From Halostella litorea (GTDB taxonomy: Archaea; Halobacteriota; Halobacteria; Halobacteriales; Natronoarchaeaceae): DNA of 64,000 nt. Shown here piece by piece: positions 8,292-16,184 of the stretch. The stretch covers positions 620,001 to 684,000 of the forward strand of contig NZ_SJER01000001.1 of assembly GCF_004785955.1 (NCBI RefSeq), read 5' to 3'. The first letter of the stretch is position 1; each line of letters opens with the position of its first letter. The position numbers were made by a program, and so were the translations under genes. The notes beneath the pieces are model-generated. The model was not told where the DNA came from. It saw only the letters and a list, made by a program, of their open reading frames with translations, and did not search any database.

Positions 8292-9129
8292 GCTGGTCGA
8301 GTAGACCGATCTTCTGCAACCCCTTCCGAGTCAGTTCCTCGATCACCTCGTCCCGAGGCTTCCCGTACTCCTTCATCACGTGCTTGATCTGCTCCGCCTC
8401 GTCGCCAGCGAATCTGACGCTGGTCTTCACGGTCTCCTCCCCATCTTGCAACTCTTCGGAGATGTCCTCCAGTCTCTCCTCAAAATCGTCCTCGTCGCTG
8501 CCCCGTCGAGCGGCCCGCTTCACTAGCGACTCCTTGATGTTCTTCTCCTTGACGAACTTGACCAGATCTTCTCGCTTCGCCTTGGAATCGGTATTCTCCC
8601 TGATATGTTTTAGGCTCCCGATAGGAATGTCCCCTGCGTTGACCTCCCCGTCCTCGTCGGGGTCAATCGGCGTTCCAGCCCACTCAGGGTGTACGGGTTC
8701 CATCCACCTGCTAATCGTCGGCTGGCTCACGTCGAGTTTCTCCGCTATTTTGGCCTGACTCCACCCTTCTTCGTCGTGAAGACTCCGGATCGCCTTCGCA
8801 CGATCGTCGAGGGGGACTGACTTGTTGAATGGCTCCGCGTTCTCGGTGATGGAGACAACTCGAGCCTCGGCGTCGTTCATCTCCATAACCCGAGCCGGAA
8901 TATCGTCGATTCCAGCTATCTGTGCGGCGAGAGTCCGGCGTTGACCGGCGACCACGTAGTAGTTACCGTCTCGTTCGCGGACGACGATGGGCTGGATCAC
9001 ACCCTTCTTCCGGACGCTATCGACGAGGGAGTTCTCGCCCTTCTGCGGCTGGACGTTCGACTTCCGCTCGTTTACCGGGTCGATCTCCAGCTCGTCCGGA
9101 TCGAGCTTGAGGTAGTCGATCTCCTTCAT
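8275..9129 (-). CDS. ParB-like protein with HTH and C-terminal ribbon-helix-helix-like domain
   Basis: A 284-aa protein. Residues ~10-105 are a ParB/Sulfiredoxin-type domain: DPVNERKSN, SLVDSVRKKGVIQPIVVRE and the ParB box VVAGQRRTLAAQ. Then comes a helix-turn-helix (WSQAKIAEKLDVSQPTISRW). The C-terminus (VKTSVRFAGDEAEQIKHVM...) looks like a ribbon-helix-helix dimerisation strand and helices. It is the last gene of a four-gene operon read leftwards from 11208. No ParA partner is present, so plasmid-type partition is unlikely to be complete; a CTP-dependent DNA clamp or a regulator is possible. Confidence 0.82.
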   Translation of the reverse strand: MKEIDYLKLDPDELEIDPVNERKSNVQPQKGENSLVDSVRKKGVIQPIVVRERDGNYYVVAGQRRTLAAQIAGIDDIPARVMEMNDAEARVVSITENAEPFNKSVPLDDRAKAIRSLHDEEGWSQAKIAEKLDVSQPTISRWMEPVHPEWAGTPIDPDEDGEVNAGDIPIGSLKHIRENTDSKAKREDLVKFVKEKNIKESLVKRAARRGSDEDDFEERLEDISEELQDGEETVKTSVRFAGDEAEQIKHVMKEYGKPRDEVIEELTRKGLQKIGLLDQPTAQQ

Positions 9130-9133
9130 CAGT

Positions 9134-10018
9134 TCACTGCTGGATCCACTCTTCGTCTTCGACCCAGTTGAACGTCTTCGGGGCCATATGCTCGTCAGAG
9201 ATCTTGTCCACCAACCGGTTGGTCATCGCCGCGTCGTAGAGCATTCCCGCGTACCGCACGTCCCGGTTGAAGAAGTTCATCAGCCGGTTCTCGACCTTCT
9301 CCGGCGTCCACTCCTCGACCTGCCGCTCCGACCACGCTTGTAGCTCGGCGTCCGTCGAACTCGTCCAGTTTGCGAAGGACTGAACGCTTGTAACGTCGAG
9401 CGTCCGAGGTCGAAGGCCCAACCCTTGCTCGCCGTTGACGGTATTCGAGCGCGGATGGAAGTAACGGTCGTCGTGAACCTCCTTGACGTGATCCGCGATG
9501 TCCGAGTCACCCGGGTCGGCCGACTCCATCTCCACGAAGAACGGCGGCTCGATCCAGTCCAACGGGAAGTTTGGATCCTCGATGGCGTCGTCGATCTTCG
9601 ATCGCCAGAGGTCGGTGAAGTCACCCTCCTCATCCTCGAACCGCAACACGAGCTTGCTGACGGGGAGGTCGTAAGCCGTCTCGTTCTCGTCAAGGATGTC
9701 CTCCACGTCGTTCCACGGGAACACGTTGAGGTAGTCTCCTCGGTCGAAGTGGACATCTACTCGCTTTCCCTCTGTATTTACCCCCTCCACGAAGTCCGAC
9801 ACCGGTGAGTTCGCCACGAGATCTATGTCACCCACATCACGCCGAGGTTGTCGCTTAGCTCGGACGAACTGAATATTCTCGGGAGACACCATCTCCATGA
9901 CGGCGCGCAAACAGTAGGCAGCTGAGTACGGGACGTACTTGACGCTGGCCTGTTGACCCTGTTCTTCGATGTACCCATCACGAACGATGGGCTCGATGTC
10001 GATGTTAGTAGAACTCAT
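9134..10018 (-). CDS. unknown protein, possible nucleotidyltransferase fold
   Basis: A 294-aa acidic protein between two ParB-like genes. I do not recognise the family with certainty. It has a nucleotidyltransferase-like pattern: helix YSAAYCLRAVMEM, then RDVGDIDLVA (the Asp-x-Asp metal pair) and a later hDh strand (KRVDVHF), followed by a helix reminiscent of AbiEii-type proteins (LPVSKLVLRF...DFTDLWRSKIDDAI). The usual Gly-Gly/Ser before the DxD is weak (VGDID). Its four-base separation from the downstream ParB gene suggests translational coupling. Confidence 0.55.
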   Translation of the reverse strand: MSSTNIDIEPIVRDGYIEEQGQQASVKYVPYSAAYCLRAVMEMVSPENIQFVRAKRQPRRDVGDIDLVANSPVSDFVEGVNTEGKRVDVHFDRGDYLNVFPWNDVEDILDENETAYDLPVSKLVLRFEDEEGDFTDLWRSKIDDAIEDPNFPLDWIEPPFFVEMESADPGDSDIADHVKEVHDDRYFHPRSNTVNGEQGLGLRPRTLDVTSVQSFANWTSSTDAELQAWSERQVEEWTPEKVENRLMNFFNRDVRYAGMLYDAAMTNRLVDKISDEHMAPKTFNWVEDEEWIQQ

Positions 10019-10083
10019 CTCACTGAGAGGTGTGACTAGAAGCCACTTAATGGTTGAGCAGAAAGTGAAAATGGAATACGGCG

Positions 10084-10977
10084 TTACAGGTAGCCTTCGT
10101 CTTCGAGATACCGTTCGATGGCTCCACGAACAACGTTCTCCTCAGAGGTACCCATCTCTCGGGCTGCCTCTCGGAGCCCCTCACCGTAGTCGCCAGTGAA
10201 CGTGACGCTCACATTCACCCGAATCTCACCCTTACGCTCTTGTCGCTTCTGAGCCATCTCTTCGACGACTTCGTCGAGTTCCTCGCCACGGCGGGCACGC
10301 TTCGTGGCTTCGAGAACCTGCGACTGACTCAGATCCTTCTCGGCGACCTTCTTCACCATCTGCTCACCTTCTTCGCCGCCACCGGTTACACGGCGAATCG
10401 CTGATACCGACTTATCGTCGACTTCATCGAACTCAGCGTTAATCTCGTTCGCTCCCTCATCTGGCGACTCGACCTCGGTCTGAGTCTCAGACGTTCCGTC
10501 GTCGCCAGCACTATCGACGTGGACACTTGTTCCTTCCCACTCGTCGCGAGTCCGTTCGAGCCAGTCATCGACCGTCCCAGTACCGACTCCGAGATAGTCT
10601 GCTACCTCCCGGATCGTCCAGTCGTTCATGTCCATCAGCCGTTGGACTGCAGCAGCACGGTCGGTGCGAGAGACGGATTTCTTGAACGCGTCCACGTTCT
10701 CAGTGACACTGGCCGCTATCGCTTCCTGATCATCGTAGTCGACGACGACGATCGGAATGCGCTCAACACCGGCTGTCTGGGCGGCTAAGGTTCGACGCTG
10801 TCCGATTACGACCTTGTATGTGCCGTTGTCTTCTCGCGTAATCGGAGGCTGAATCACTCCCTGCTCCCGAATGCTGTCCACGAGCGATTCGTCGTCCTGC
10901 TGTGGGCCCACGTTCTCTCGCCGCTCGTTCACCGGATCGATCTCCAGTTCGTTAGGGTCGACCTCTTTGACGTCCAT
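10084..10977 (-). CDS. second ParB-like protein (paralogue of 8275-9129)
   Basis: A 297-aa paralogue with the same three-part layout. The ParB-like domain has DPVNERREN, SLVDSIREQGVIQPPITRE and VVIGQRRTLAAQ. The helix-turn-helix is WTIREVADYLGVGTGTVDDWLE. After an acidic linker with many Asp/Glu/Thr, the C-terminus (VNVSVTFTGDYGEGLREAAREM) is again a ribbon-helix-helix-like segment. Having two such proteins in one operon suggests a hetero-oligomer or two site specificities. Its ATG touches the stop of the 76-aa gene upstream. Confidence 0.82.
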   Translation of the reverse strand: MDVKEVDPNELEIDPVNERRENVGPQQDDESLVDSIREQGVIQPPITREDNGTYKVVIGQRRTLAAQTAGVERIPIVVVDYDDQEAIAASVTENVDAFKKSVSRTDRAAAVQRLMDMNDWTIREVADYLGVGTGTVDDWLERTRDEWEGTSVHVDSAGDDGTSETQTEVESPDEGANEINAEFDEVDDKSVSAIRRVTGGGEEGEQMVKKVAEKDLSQSQVLEATKRARRGEELDEVVEEMAQKRQERKGEIRVNVSVTFTGDYGEGLREAAREMGTSEENVVRGAIERYLEDEGYL

Positions 10978-11208
10978 CTATTCTCCCCCCATGAGGCGAA
11001 GAGCGATGTTCTGCCACGACATCTCGGCGATTGTCCAATCCTCGTTCTCAACGGAGACACGGACGACATTCACATCGTCCGTCTCCGGATCGACGTCTTC
11101 TGCTCGATCTCGGAGGTACTCAATCGCCTCGTCCTCGGTTTGATGAAGCGTTTTTCCGTTGGGGAGCTGTACCATGAAGAACGACCCATCCTCTACTTCA
11201 AGAGTCAT
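10978..11208 (-). CDS. 76-aa acidic protein, first gene of the ParB operon
   Basis: A small acidic protein starting MTLEVEDGSFFMVQLPNGKTLHQ and containing a repeated beta-strand pattern (VRVSVENEDW). No known motif is seen. It is immediately upstream of the second ParB-like gene with no gap, so the two are co-transcribed. A divergent promoter region (11209-11352) separates it from the endonuclease-like gene. Confidence 0.65.
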   Translation of the reverse strand: MTLEVEDGSFFMVQLPNGKTLHQTEDEAIEYLRDRAEDVDPETDDVNVVRVSVENEDWTIAEMSWQNIALRLMGGE

Positions 11209-11352
11209 TTAAACTGGTATGCGTGGGTGGCCCTAATCAACCTTGTTGATACTCTTCGATTTTCGGCGGGGCTGAGGCACCGAAATAGAATAGACGCGGT
11301 CAGTATTGCTGAGACCAGTGGAACTAATATTTACCCGCGAGACGCTCGCGGT

Positions 11353-12132
11353 ATGTCGAGACAACAGGATGACCACCAATTTGGTGATAGGCGGATTGTA
11401 AAGTGGCTCAATCAGGAACGTGAGTGGAAGTACCCGAAAAACGTCCCCTACCACCCTCGGTCGGACAGTCACGGCGGCGCACAGTCCCGTTACTTCGTGG
11501 ACGATCTCATCCACGAATCGGACGTCATCGCAGAAGCTGCACGTGAAGGCGACCTCGTGTATGCCGAAGACTACGACGTGGGCGACCCGCGGGGGCTCGG
11601 GTGGAACGTCGACCTCGTGATGGGGCCGCCGGCCGGGGACGTACAGGCGCCGCTCGAAGGTGGGATGGCCGTCGGCCCGCCGAGTGAAGTGTGGCTGGCG
11701 TGCGACGCGAAGAGCATAATCACCGAACACCAGAAGGCCCGCCGGAACCGTCAGCGAGACATCAACAGCTTCGCAGACATAATGCACTCACACCACGAGC
11801 AAGCAATCACATGCGGGATTCTGCTCCTCAACATCGCCGACCGGTTCGACAGTCCGACCCGTGACGCCGATGACATCACCGATCACCCGAACATCGACCG
11901 GATCGTCGGCGAAATCGTTGACCTCTTCGACTCAATCGACCGCTCCGAAGGTGAAATGAGTGCGAATCTTGACGGCGCGGGGCTCGTCGTCGTTGACCAC
12001 ACCAACCTCATTGACGACATCGGCGACACCGATCTAGTCACTCGAGAGCCCGCTCCCCAGCCCGGCGAACGTGTCCACTACCGGACGTTCGTGAGCGAGA
12101 TGGCTGACCTCCTCGAACAGCGGTTCCTGTAG
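11353..12132 (+). CDS. restriction-endonuclease-like protein (PD-(D/E)xK)
   Basis: A 259-aa protein with a plausible PD-(D/E)xK active site: Asp87 in GWNVDLVMGP and the strand EVWLACDAKS with Asp118-Ala-Lys120. The region after it (TEHQKARRNRQRDINSFADIM) is the helix that commonly follows such cores. With the methyltransferase at 7299 it could form a restriction-modification pair, but the two are separated by the ParB operon, so this is inference. A GCTGCCGA/TCGGCAGC hairpin (12148-12176) follows the stop. ATG at 11353 chosen because the upstream extension is not acidic. Confidence 0.65.
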   Translation: MSRQQDDHQFGDRRIVKWLNQEREWKYPKNVPYHPRSDSHGGAQSRYFVDDLIHESDVIAEAAREGDLVYAEDYDVGDPRGLGWNVDLVMGPPAGDVQAPLEGGMAVGPPSEVWLACDAKSIITEHQKARRNRQRDINSFADIMHSHHEQAITCGILLLNIADRFDSPTRDADDITDHPNIDRIVGEIVDLFDSIDRSEGEMSANLDGAGLVVVDHTNLIDDIGDTDLVTREPAPQPGERVHYRTFVSEMADLLEQRFL

Positions 12133-12147
12133 GTTTCACAGAGTCCG

Positions 12148-12176
12148 GCTGCCGACTTGTCCCAATTATCGGCAGC
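12148..12176 (+). terminator. hairpin after the endonuclease-like gene
   Basis: A perfect 8-bp stem, GCTGCCGA and TCGGCAGC, with a 13-nt AT-richer loop, starting 15 bp past the stop codon at 12132. No T-run follows, so termination is inferred from position. Confidence 0.45.
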
Positions 12177-12265
12177 ATTCAGAACCACCACCCCGGCGAG
12201 AGAGACTGAAACGCCGAATCTCGTGACCCCACCAGCTGCTACACTCCCTCTGGGCCGGCGCATAA

Positions 12266-12291
12266 GTGACGGAAACTCGAACTTCCGTTAC
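12266..12291. promoter_or_regulatory. 9-bp inverted repeat before a small recombinase
   Basis: Arms GTGACGGAA and TTCCGTTAC (one mismatch) separated by the 8-nt spacer ACTCGAAC. They end 8 bp before the recombinase start at 12299. The size and spacing resemble either an autoregulatory operator or a tyrosine-recombinase core site. Confidence 0.5.
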
Positions 12292-12298
12292 ACACAGA

Positions 12299-12931
12299 AT
12301 GCAGATCGAATCCACAGGGAACGGCCACAAGGTGTGGCTCACTCCCGACGAGTACGAACAGCTCCGCGAGTACGCCGCCAACAGGCCTCTCGACGAACCC
12401 GACAAGTCCAGCCCGAAACACCACGCCACCGTTCTGCTCGGTGGGAAGGTCGGCCTCCGCGCGCAGGAGATTGCCGAAATGCGCTACGAACACGTCCGCA
12501 AGGACGACGAGGGGTACTACCGCCTCCGCGTCCCCGAATCCGCCGGCAAGGACACGACCGGAGGTGGCGGCAAAGCGCGGGACGCGTGGATTCCGACCGA
12601 CGTCGAACGCGACCTCCTCGAGATCCGCTTCGAACTGGAACGCGACGACGATGAACGGCTTCTCGGAGTCGAGAAGAGCCGCGTCCGACAGATTGTCCGC
12701 GACCTCGGCGACGAGATGGCCGAGGAGACCGGCAATCCCGACTGGGAACGGCTCAGTAGCCACGACCTCCGCCGGTTCTTCGCGCAGAGTCTCCTCGTGC
12801 GCGAGAACGCCAACATCCACACCGTGATGGCAGTCGGCGGCTGGTCGTCACCCGACGCCCTCGCGCCCTACCTTGCACAGCCGACCGAGCAGCAGATCCG
12901 CGACGAAATGGTGGCCGCCGGCTGGGACTGA
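12299..12931 (+). CDS. small tyrosine recombinase (catalytic domain only)
   Basis: A 210-aa recombinase without a full core-binding domain. Catalytic pieces are visible: Arg in GGKVGLRAQE, a SHDLRRFFA His-x-x-Arg box, the GGWSS Trp/His-position and the Tyr in APYLAQP. It has a short N-terminal segment MQIESTGNGHKVWLTPDEYEQL. A GTG at 12266 would extend it by 11 residues, but that overlaps the inverted repeat. It may resolve multimers or invert or excise DNA in the element, alongside the larger integrase at 6188. Confidence 0.8.
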   Translation: MQIESTGNGHKVWLTPDEYEQLREYAANRPLDEPDKSSPKHHATVLLGGKVGLRAQEIAEMRYEHVRKDDEGYYRLRVPESAGKDTTGGGGKARDAWIPTDVERDLLEIRFELERDDDERLLGVEKSRVRQIVRDLGDEMAEETGNPDWERLSSHDLRRFFAQSLLVRENANIHTVMAVGGWSSPDALAPYLAQPTEQQIRDEMVAAGWD

Positions 12932-12980
12932 CCCCACCGTCGGCTGCCTCTTTTCTGCCGGCGCACCGCGGTCTCGAGTG

Positions 12981-13304
12981 ATGGAAGAACTGGGATACGA
13001 ATGCCCCGAATGCGGCACGTGGTTCGACGACGACATCGAATCCTGCCCCAAATGCGACGAGACCATTGTCGACGCCAGCCAGCCGTCTCTGTCGAGGACA
13101 ATCGAACCCGTCCACGTCTACCGGACAACGCAAAGCTACTCGGATGGGCTGGTTTTCGTCCGCGCGACCCCCGACGAGATCGACTACGATACCCTAGCCC
13201 ACCTCGGGACGCTTGACGAGTTCACCCGCCGGGTGAAAGCAGATACTGGGGAGTTCGGTGGCTACATCTGGGACGCAGAACACGCGTACTGGCACGAGGG
13301 CTGA
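12981..13304 (+). CDS. 107-aa zinc-ribbon protein
   Basis: Starts MEELGYECPECGTWFDDDIESCPKCDETI, a double Cys-x-x-Cys zinc ribbon, followed by a ~75-residue alpha/beta region with no recognised motif. It follows the recombinase by 50 bp on the same strand and may be co-transcribed. Function unknown; the ribbon suggests nucleic-acid or protein binding. Confidence 0.65.
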   Translation: MEELGYECPECGTWFDDDIESCPKCDETIVDASQPSLSRTIEPVHVYRTTQSYSDGLVFVRATPDEIDYDTLAHLGTLDEFTRRVKADTGEFGGYIWDAEHAYWHEG

Positions 13305-13308
13305 ATTC

Positions 13309-13494
13309 TCAGTCGCCGTCTGGCTCCACGAACTCCGCCGCCGCGAGGAGATCGACGACGACACCCCCGACCAGCTCCTCTTGCCGCTCGTCCAAGTCGC
13401 ACGCGTCGGCCTGAATCGCGATACACCGCGCGGACTGCTCCAGTTCGACGGCCAGCTGCTCGCGTTCGTGTCGCCGGATGACCTCGTCGCTCAC
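13309..13494 (-). CDS. 61-aa helical acidic protein
   Basis: A small product (MSDEVIRRHEREQLAVELEQ...) predicted mostly helical and acidic at its end. It overlaps the upstream gene by four bases (stop/start overlap), which supports it as real. No motif recognised. Confidence 0.45.
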   Translation of the reverse strand: MSDEVIRRHEREQLAVELEQSARCIAIQADACDLDERQEELVGGVVVDLLAAAEFVEPDGD

Positions 13495-13679
13495 ACGGGA
13501 TCACCTCGGACTCGCCGCCCATCGTCAATCGTCACCGATCCCTGCCAGTCGCCGTCGACGACAACCACCGACACGGTATCCACCACCCAAGTCAGAAACA
13601 CCTGCACGTCGCCAGCCGCCAGCTCGAGGTGGGCGCACTCGTCGGCGATATGCTCGTCGCGGACAGTCTCAATAGCCAT
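13491..13679 (-). CDS. 62-aa small protein, coupled to the next gene
   Basis: MAIETVRDEHIADECAHLELAAGD..., with a hydrophobic beta-strand run TVSVVVVDGD. Its stop overlaps the start of the 61-aa gene. No known family. Confidence 0.45.
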   Translation of the reverse strand: MAIETVRDEHIADECAHLELAAGDVQVFLTWVVDTVSVVVVDGDWQGSVTIDDGRRVRGDPV

Positions 13680-14355
13680 ACCTCAGCGACGTCGCCAGTA
13701 TCGGATAAACGCCGGCGCAGCAGCACCTGCACAGCAGCCCTCCTCGGCGGAGGCACTATGGTCGAGCCTCACACTCCTGACCCCCACACAGGGGGAGCAG
13801 TCTCGTCGGTGGATACCGAGGGGCTGTCTCTTCGTCGATGTTCGAGGGGGCAGCATTCGCTTCGAGGATCATGGGGGCCACCCCTGTCGCCGAGGAACCT
13901 CGGGGGCAGTACTTCGACGAGAACTCGGGGACAATCTCACTTGGGGAGAAGAGGGGTTCGCGGGGGAGACGGAGACCACTCCTCTCCCCACTATGCTGAA
14001 ACTTCCCAGTCGCTCGCTGAGAACCACCATTACCGGCCAGACCCCACAGGTAGCCCCCCGTAGGGGGGCTAGCCCCACCCACGGAGGCGGACATAGGCTT
14101 TCGTAACGTTCGTGTAAAGGCGATTTCGTAGGGTCTCTTCGTAGGCAAGGTGGAGTCCCCACTAACACGACATTTCTCCCACCGAGAACCGGCCGCCAAG
14201 AACCCCTGAAAAAGACCGATAAGTGACGCAGTTCCTCGCGCGAGTAACCTAATCACGATTGTGGCTCATAGAGGGGCTGAGAGCGGCGAAATTTCCACTT
14301 TCACTTTCACCACGGACGGCGGGGGTTGATACTCCATCTCGACGATTGTGACAGT
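13680..14355. other. 676-bp stretch without a supported gene; G-tract array
   Basis: Open frames exist on both strands but their products are basic and Pro/Arg/Ser-rich, unlike the acidic proteins around them. The stretch contains a run of eight G4-G5 tracts on the + strand between 13819 and 13966, and a perfect hairpin at 14052-14070. The AT-richer end (14200-14355) probably carries the promoter of the next gene. Confidence 0.6.
14052..14070. terminator. 8-bp GC hairpin
   Basis: Perfect arms AGCCCCCC and GGGGGGCT around a 3-nt loop, in the gene-free stretch. It could be a terminator or part of a structured RNA or DNA element. Confidence 0.4.
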
Positions 14356-14913
14356 ATGTCGTCAAAGACAGACCCGGAACTACCGAACCGAGACGAAACC
14401 GATGGGAGAGGCCCCGGAGCCGGGAACTGGTGGGAAGTCGAAGTCCGAGACGCGTACCGTGACTGGGGCTGGGACGCAGCACGAGGCGCGGTGGTGTGGG
14501 GCCACGAAGTCGACGTCGTCGCCGCCAATCCCAACGCACCCGGCTCGAAGCGGGTGATCCAGTGTAAGGACTGGGGAACGACGCCGGTGACGCCACGAGT
14601 GCTGTGGCGCCTGATTACGATGGGGCACACGGTTGGCGCACAACCTGTGCTGGCCACGACTGCGGAACTGACCGACAGCGCGGAACGAATTGCCCGACAC
14701 TGGCGCGTGCGGATCCTCACCCCCATCGAGATCGTCGGCGAATGCGACGAGGAACCACGACCGCCGAGACCGCTGAAGGACTGGTTGGACGGCGAAACGA
14801 TCGAACAGAGAGGCAACTCGGAGTGGGACTGCCGTCTCGCAGATAGTCACGCAGACCAGCTGCTTCGCGAGGGACAGCGGTACGCACACCTCGGCCCGAG
14901 CTACTCACGGTAG
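14356..14913 (+). CDS. Mrr-like restriction endonuclease
   Basis: A 185-aa protein with a Mrr-type nuclease core. GNWWEVEVRDAYRDWGW is the first helix, Asp53 lies in GHEVDVVAA, and Gln69-Cys-Lys71 (VIQCKDW) gives the D...QxK variant that is typical of Mrr nucleases. The following helix (TPRVLWRLITMGHTVGAQPVLATTAEL) matches the usual Mrr ending. Alone it could act as a type IV (modification-dependent) nuclease, a Holliday-junction resolvase-like enzyme or a DNA-processing enzyme of the element. A long intergenic region upstream suggests its own promoter. Confidence 0.72.
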   Translation: MSSKTDPELPNRDETDGRGPGAGNWWEVEVRDAYRDWGWDAARGAVVWGHEVDVVAANPNAPGSKRVIQCKDWGTTPVTPRVLWRLITMGHTVGAQPVLATTAELTDSAERIARHWRVRILTPIEIVGECDEEPRPPRPLKDWLDGETIEQRGNSEWDCRLADSHADQLLREGQRYAHLGPSYSR

Positions 14914-15041
14914 CAAAGGAGAGAGACAAGCGGTGGGCGCCCCTCCAAGACGCCCGACCAACCATTCCGCGCCCCTCCCACCGGGCGCACCTGCTGAGTA
15001 GGGAGGGGTAACTGAAAAACGCCGGCGTGGGGCGCTGCCGG

Positions 15042-15188
15042 TTACTCGCCGCTGACCATTCGCTCCCAGTCGCTCACCGATTCCGGCCCTCGCCGCGTCT
15101 CTCGACACGTACACCACAGCCTGCCCCCATCGCCACGCACCCGCTCACAGCACTCCCGACAGATAACCGTAGTATGCTTGACGCTCAT
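15042..15188 (-). CDS. 48-aa zinc-finger micro-protein
   Basis: Starts MSVKHTTVICRECCERVRG and has a second Cys pair (CTC) about 17 residues on, a compact zinc-binding unit. The upstream sequence on this strand is AT-rich (TTAGTAATATAATATC, around 15190-15215), a convincing haloarchaeal promoter. Function unknown. Confidence 0.6.
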   Translation of the reverse strand: MSVKHTTVICRECCERVRGDGGRLWCTCRETRRGPESVSDWERMVSGE

Positions 15189-15239
15189 CCTATAGATATT
15201 ATATTACTAAGAGGGATAAAAGGCGCGGTCGGTCGGGGT

Positions 15240-16154
15240 CTACAGCCAACCCTCAACCGAATCGGCAAGATTCTGCCGTGCGGGCTCGGGCACGTCGTCT
15301 TTATCCTTGGACTCGCAGTACCAATCGACCAGTTGGCGGGGGGTGCCCGGCCACTCATCGCGACGTTCCTCAGCGGACGTCTCACCAGCCAGATGTACGT
15401 CAGCCATCTGTTCGGACGGCAACCAATCCATCATCTCGAACAGGGCGGTGTCGATAATATCACCCACGGCACGGACGACTGGCCCACCACTATCCCCCCG
15501 CGTCTCGACCACGTCGTCGCGAACGTCCTTCCACGAATCCCAGATGGGTTTGCAGTCCGCCTCGGTCTCCGGCGGATCCATCGCAGTCGCCAGTGCGGCC
15601 CCGACGACCTTCTCGTCGTCGACGCTATCCACCAGTCCGCGTCCACTACCCGCCTTTTTCGCGCTGGTACCGCCACCGAGTCGATCGACGACGAGACCGG
15701 GGACGTTCAGGTCGTTTTTCCGATCGCGGAGGTAGTGGTTGCTCGTCAGCCCCACCGACTTGCAGATCTGCACCACGTCGTCGCGGTGGACGCGGTCGTG
15801 CTTGTACCGTGTCATCGCCGTCACGAGTGCCTCTGCGTGGCCGTTTGGGATCGTGTCGCGTGGGACGTGATCAGGGTTGATCTCGTCCACGTCGCCGCTC
15901 AGCCGCTTCAGCTCGTCTTTCGTCAGTTCGACGCCTTCGGCGTCGGGGTCGTACGTCTCGACGATGGACTGCTCGTCGGAGTCGTCGGCGTCGGGGGCGT
16001 CCGCGGCGGTCAGGCCGCGTTCTTCGGCGTCCTCGCGGATGAGGTTGCGGATGTACTTGGTTTCTGCTTCATAATCGCTATCAGCGACGCAGGCGTCGAG
16101 GAGGGCTTCGAGGTCGTCGTCGATGTCCGCGTTCAGGCGTTTTGCCATTCGCAT
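15240..16154 (-). CDS. ribbon-helix-helix / winged-helix protein beside the repeat array; candidate origin-binding protein
   Basis: A 304-aa acidic protein. The N-terminus (MAKRLNADIDDDLEALLDACV...YEAETKYIRNLI) fits a ribbon-helix-helix DNA-binding module. A later HTH-like segment is DDVVQICKSVGLTSNHYLRDRKNDL. The remainder is acidic and unrecognised. It starts only ~30 bp from the outermost 104-bp repeat unit and reads away from the array, the usual position of an initiator or iteron-binding protein. I infer a replication or copy-control role; no polymerase, nuclease or ATPase motif is visible. Confidence 0.6.
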   Translation of the reverse strand: MRMAKRLNADIDDDLEALLDACVADSDYEAETKYIRNLIREDAEERGLTAADAPDADDSDEQSIVETYDPDAEGVELTKDELKRLSGDVDEINPDHVPRDTIPNGHAEALVTAMTRYKHDRVHRDDVVQICKSVGLTSNHYLRDRKNDLNVPGLVVDRLGGGTSAKKAGSGRGLVDSVDDEKVVGAALATAMDPPETEADCKPIWDSWKDVRDDVVETRGDSGGPVVRAVGDIIDTALFEMMDWLPSEQMADVHLAGETSAEERRDEWPGTPRQLVDWYCESKDKDDVPEPARQNLADSVEGWL

Positions 16155-16184
16155 TTCCTACTTGTCGGGGGGGAGATATAAAGG

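Noticed and set aside
13756-14256. A 166-codon minus-strand frame in the gene-free stretch
   Set aside because: Its product is Pro/Ser/Arg-rich with no acidic bias, unlike every supported gene here.
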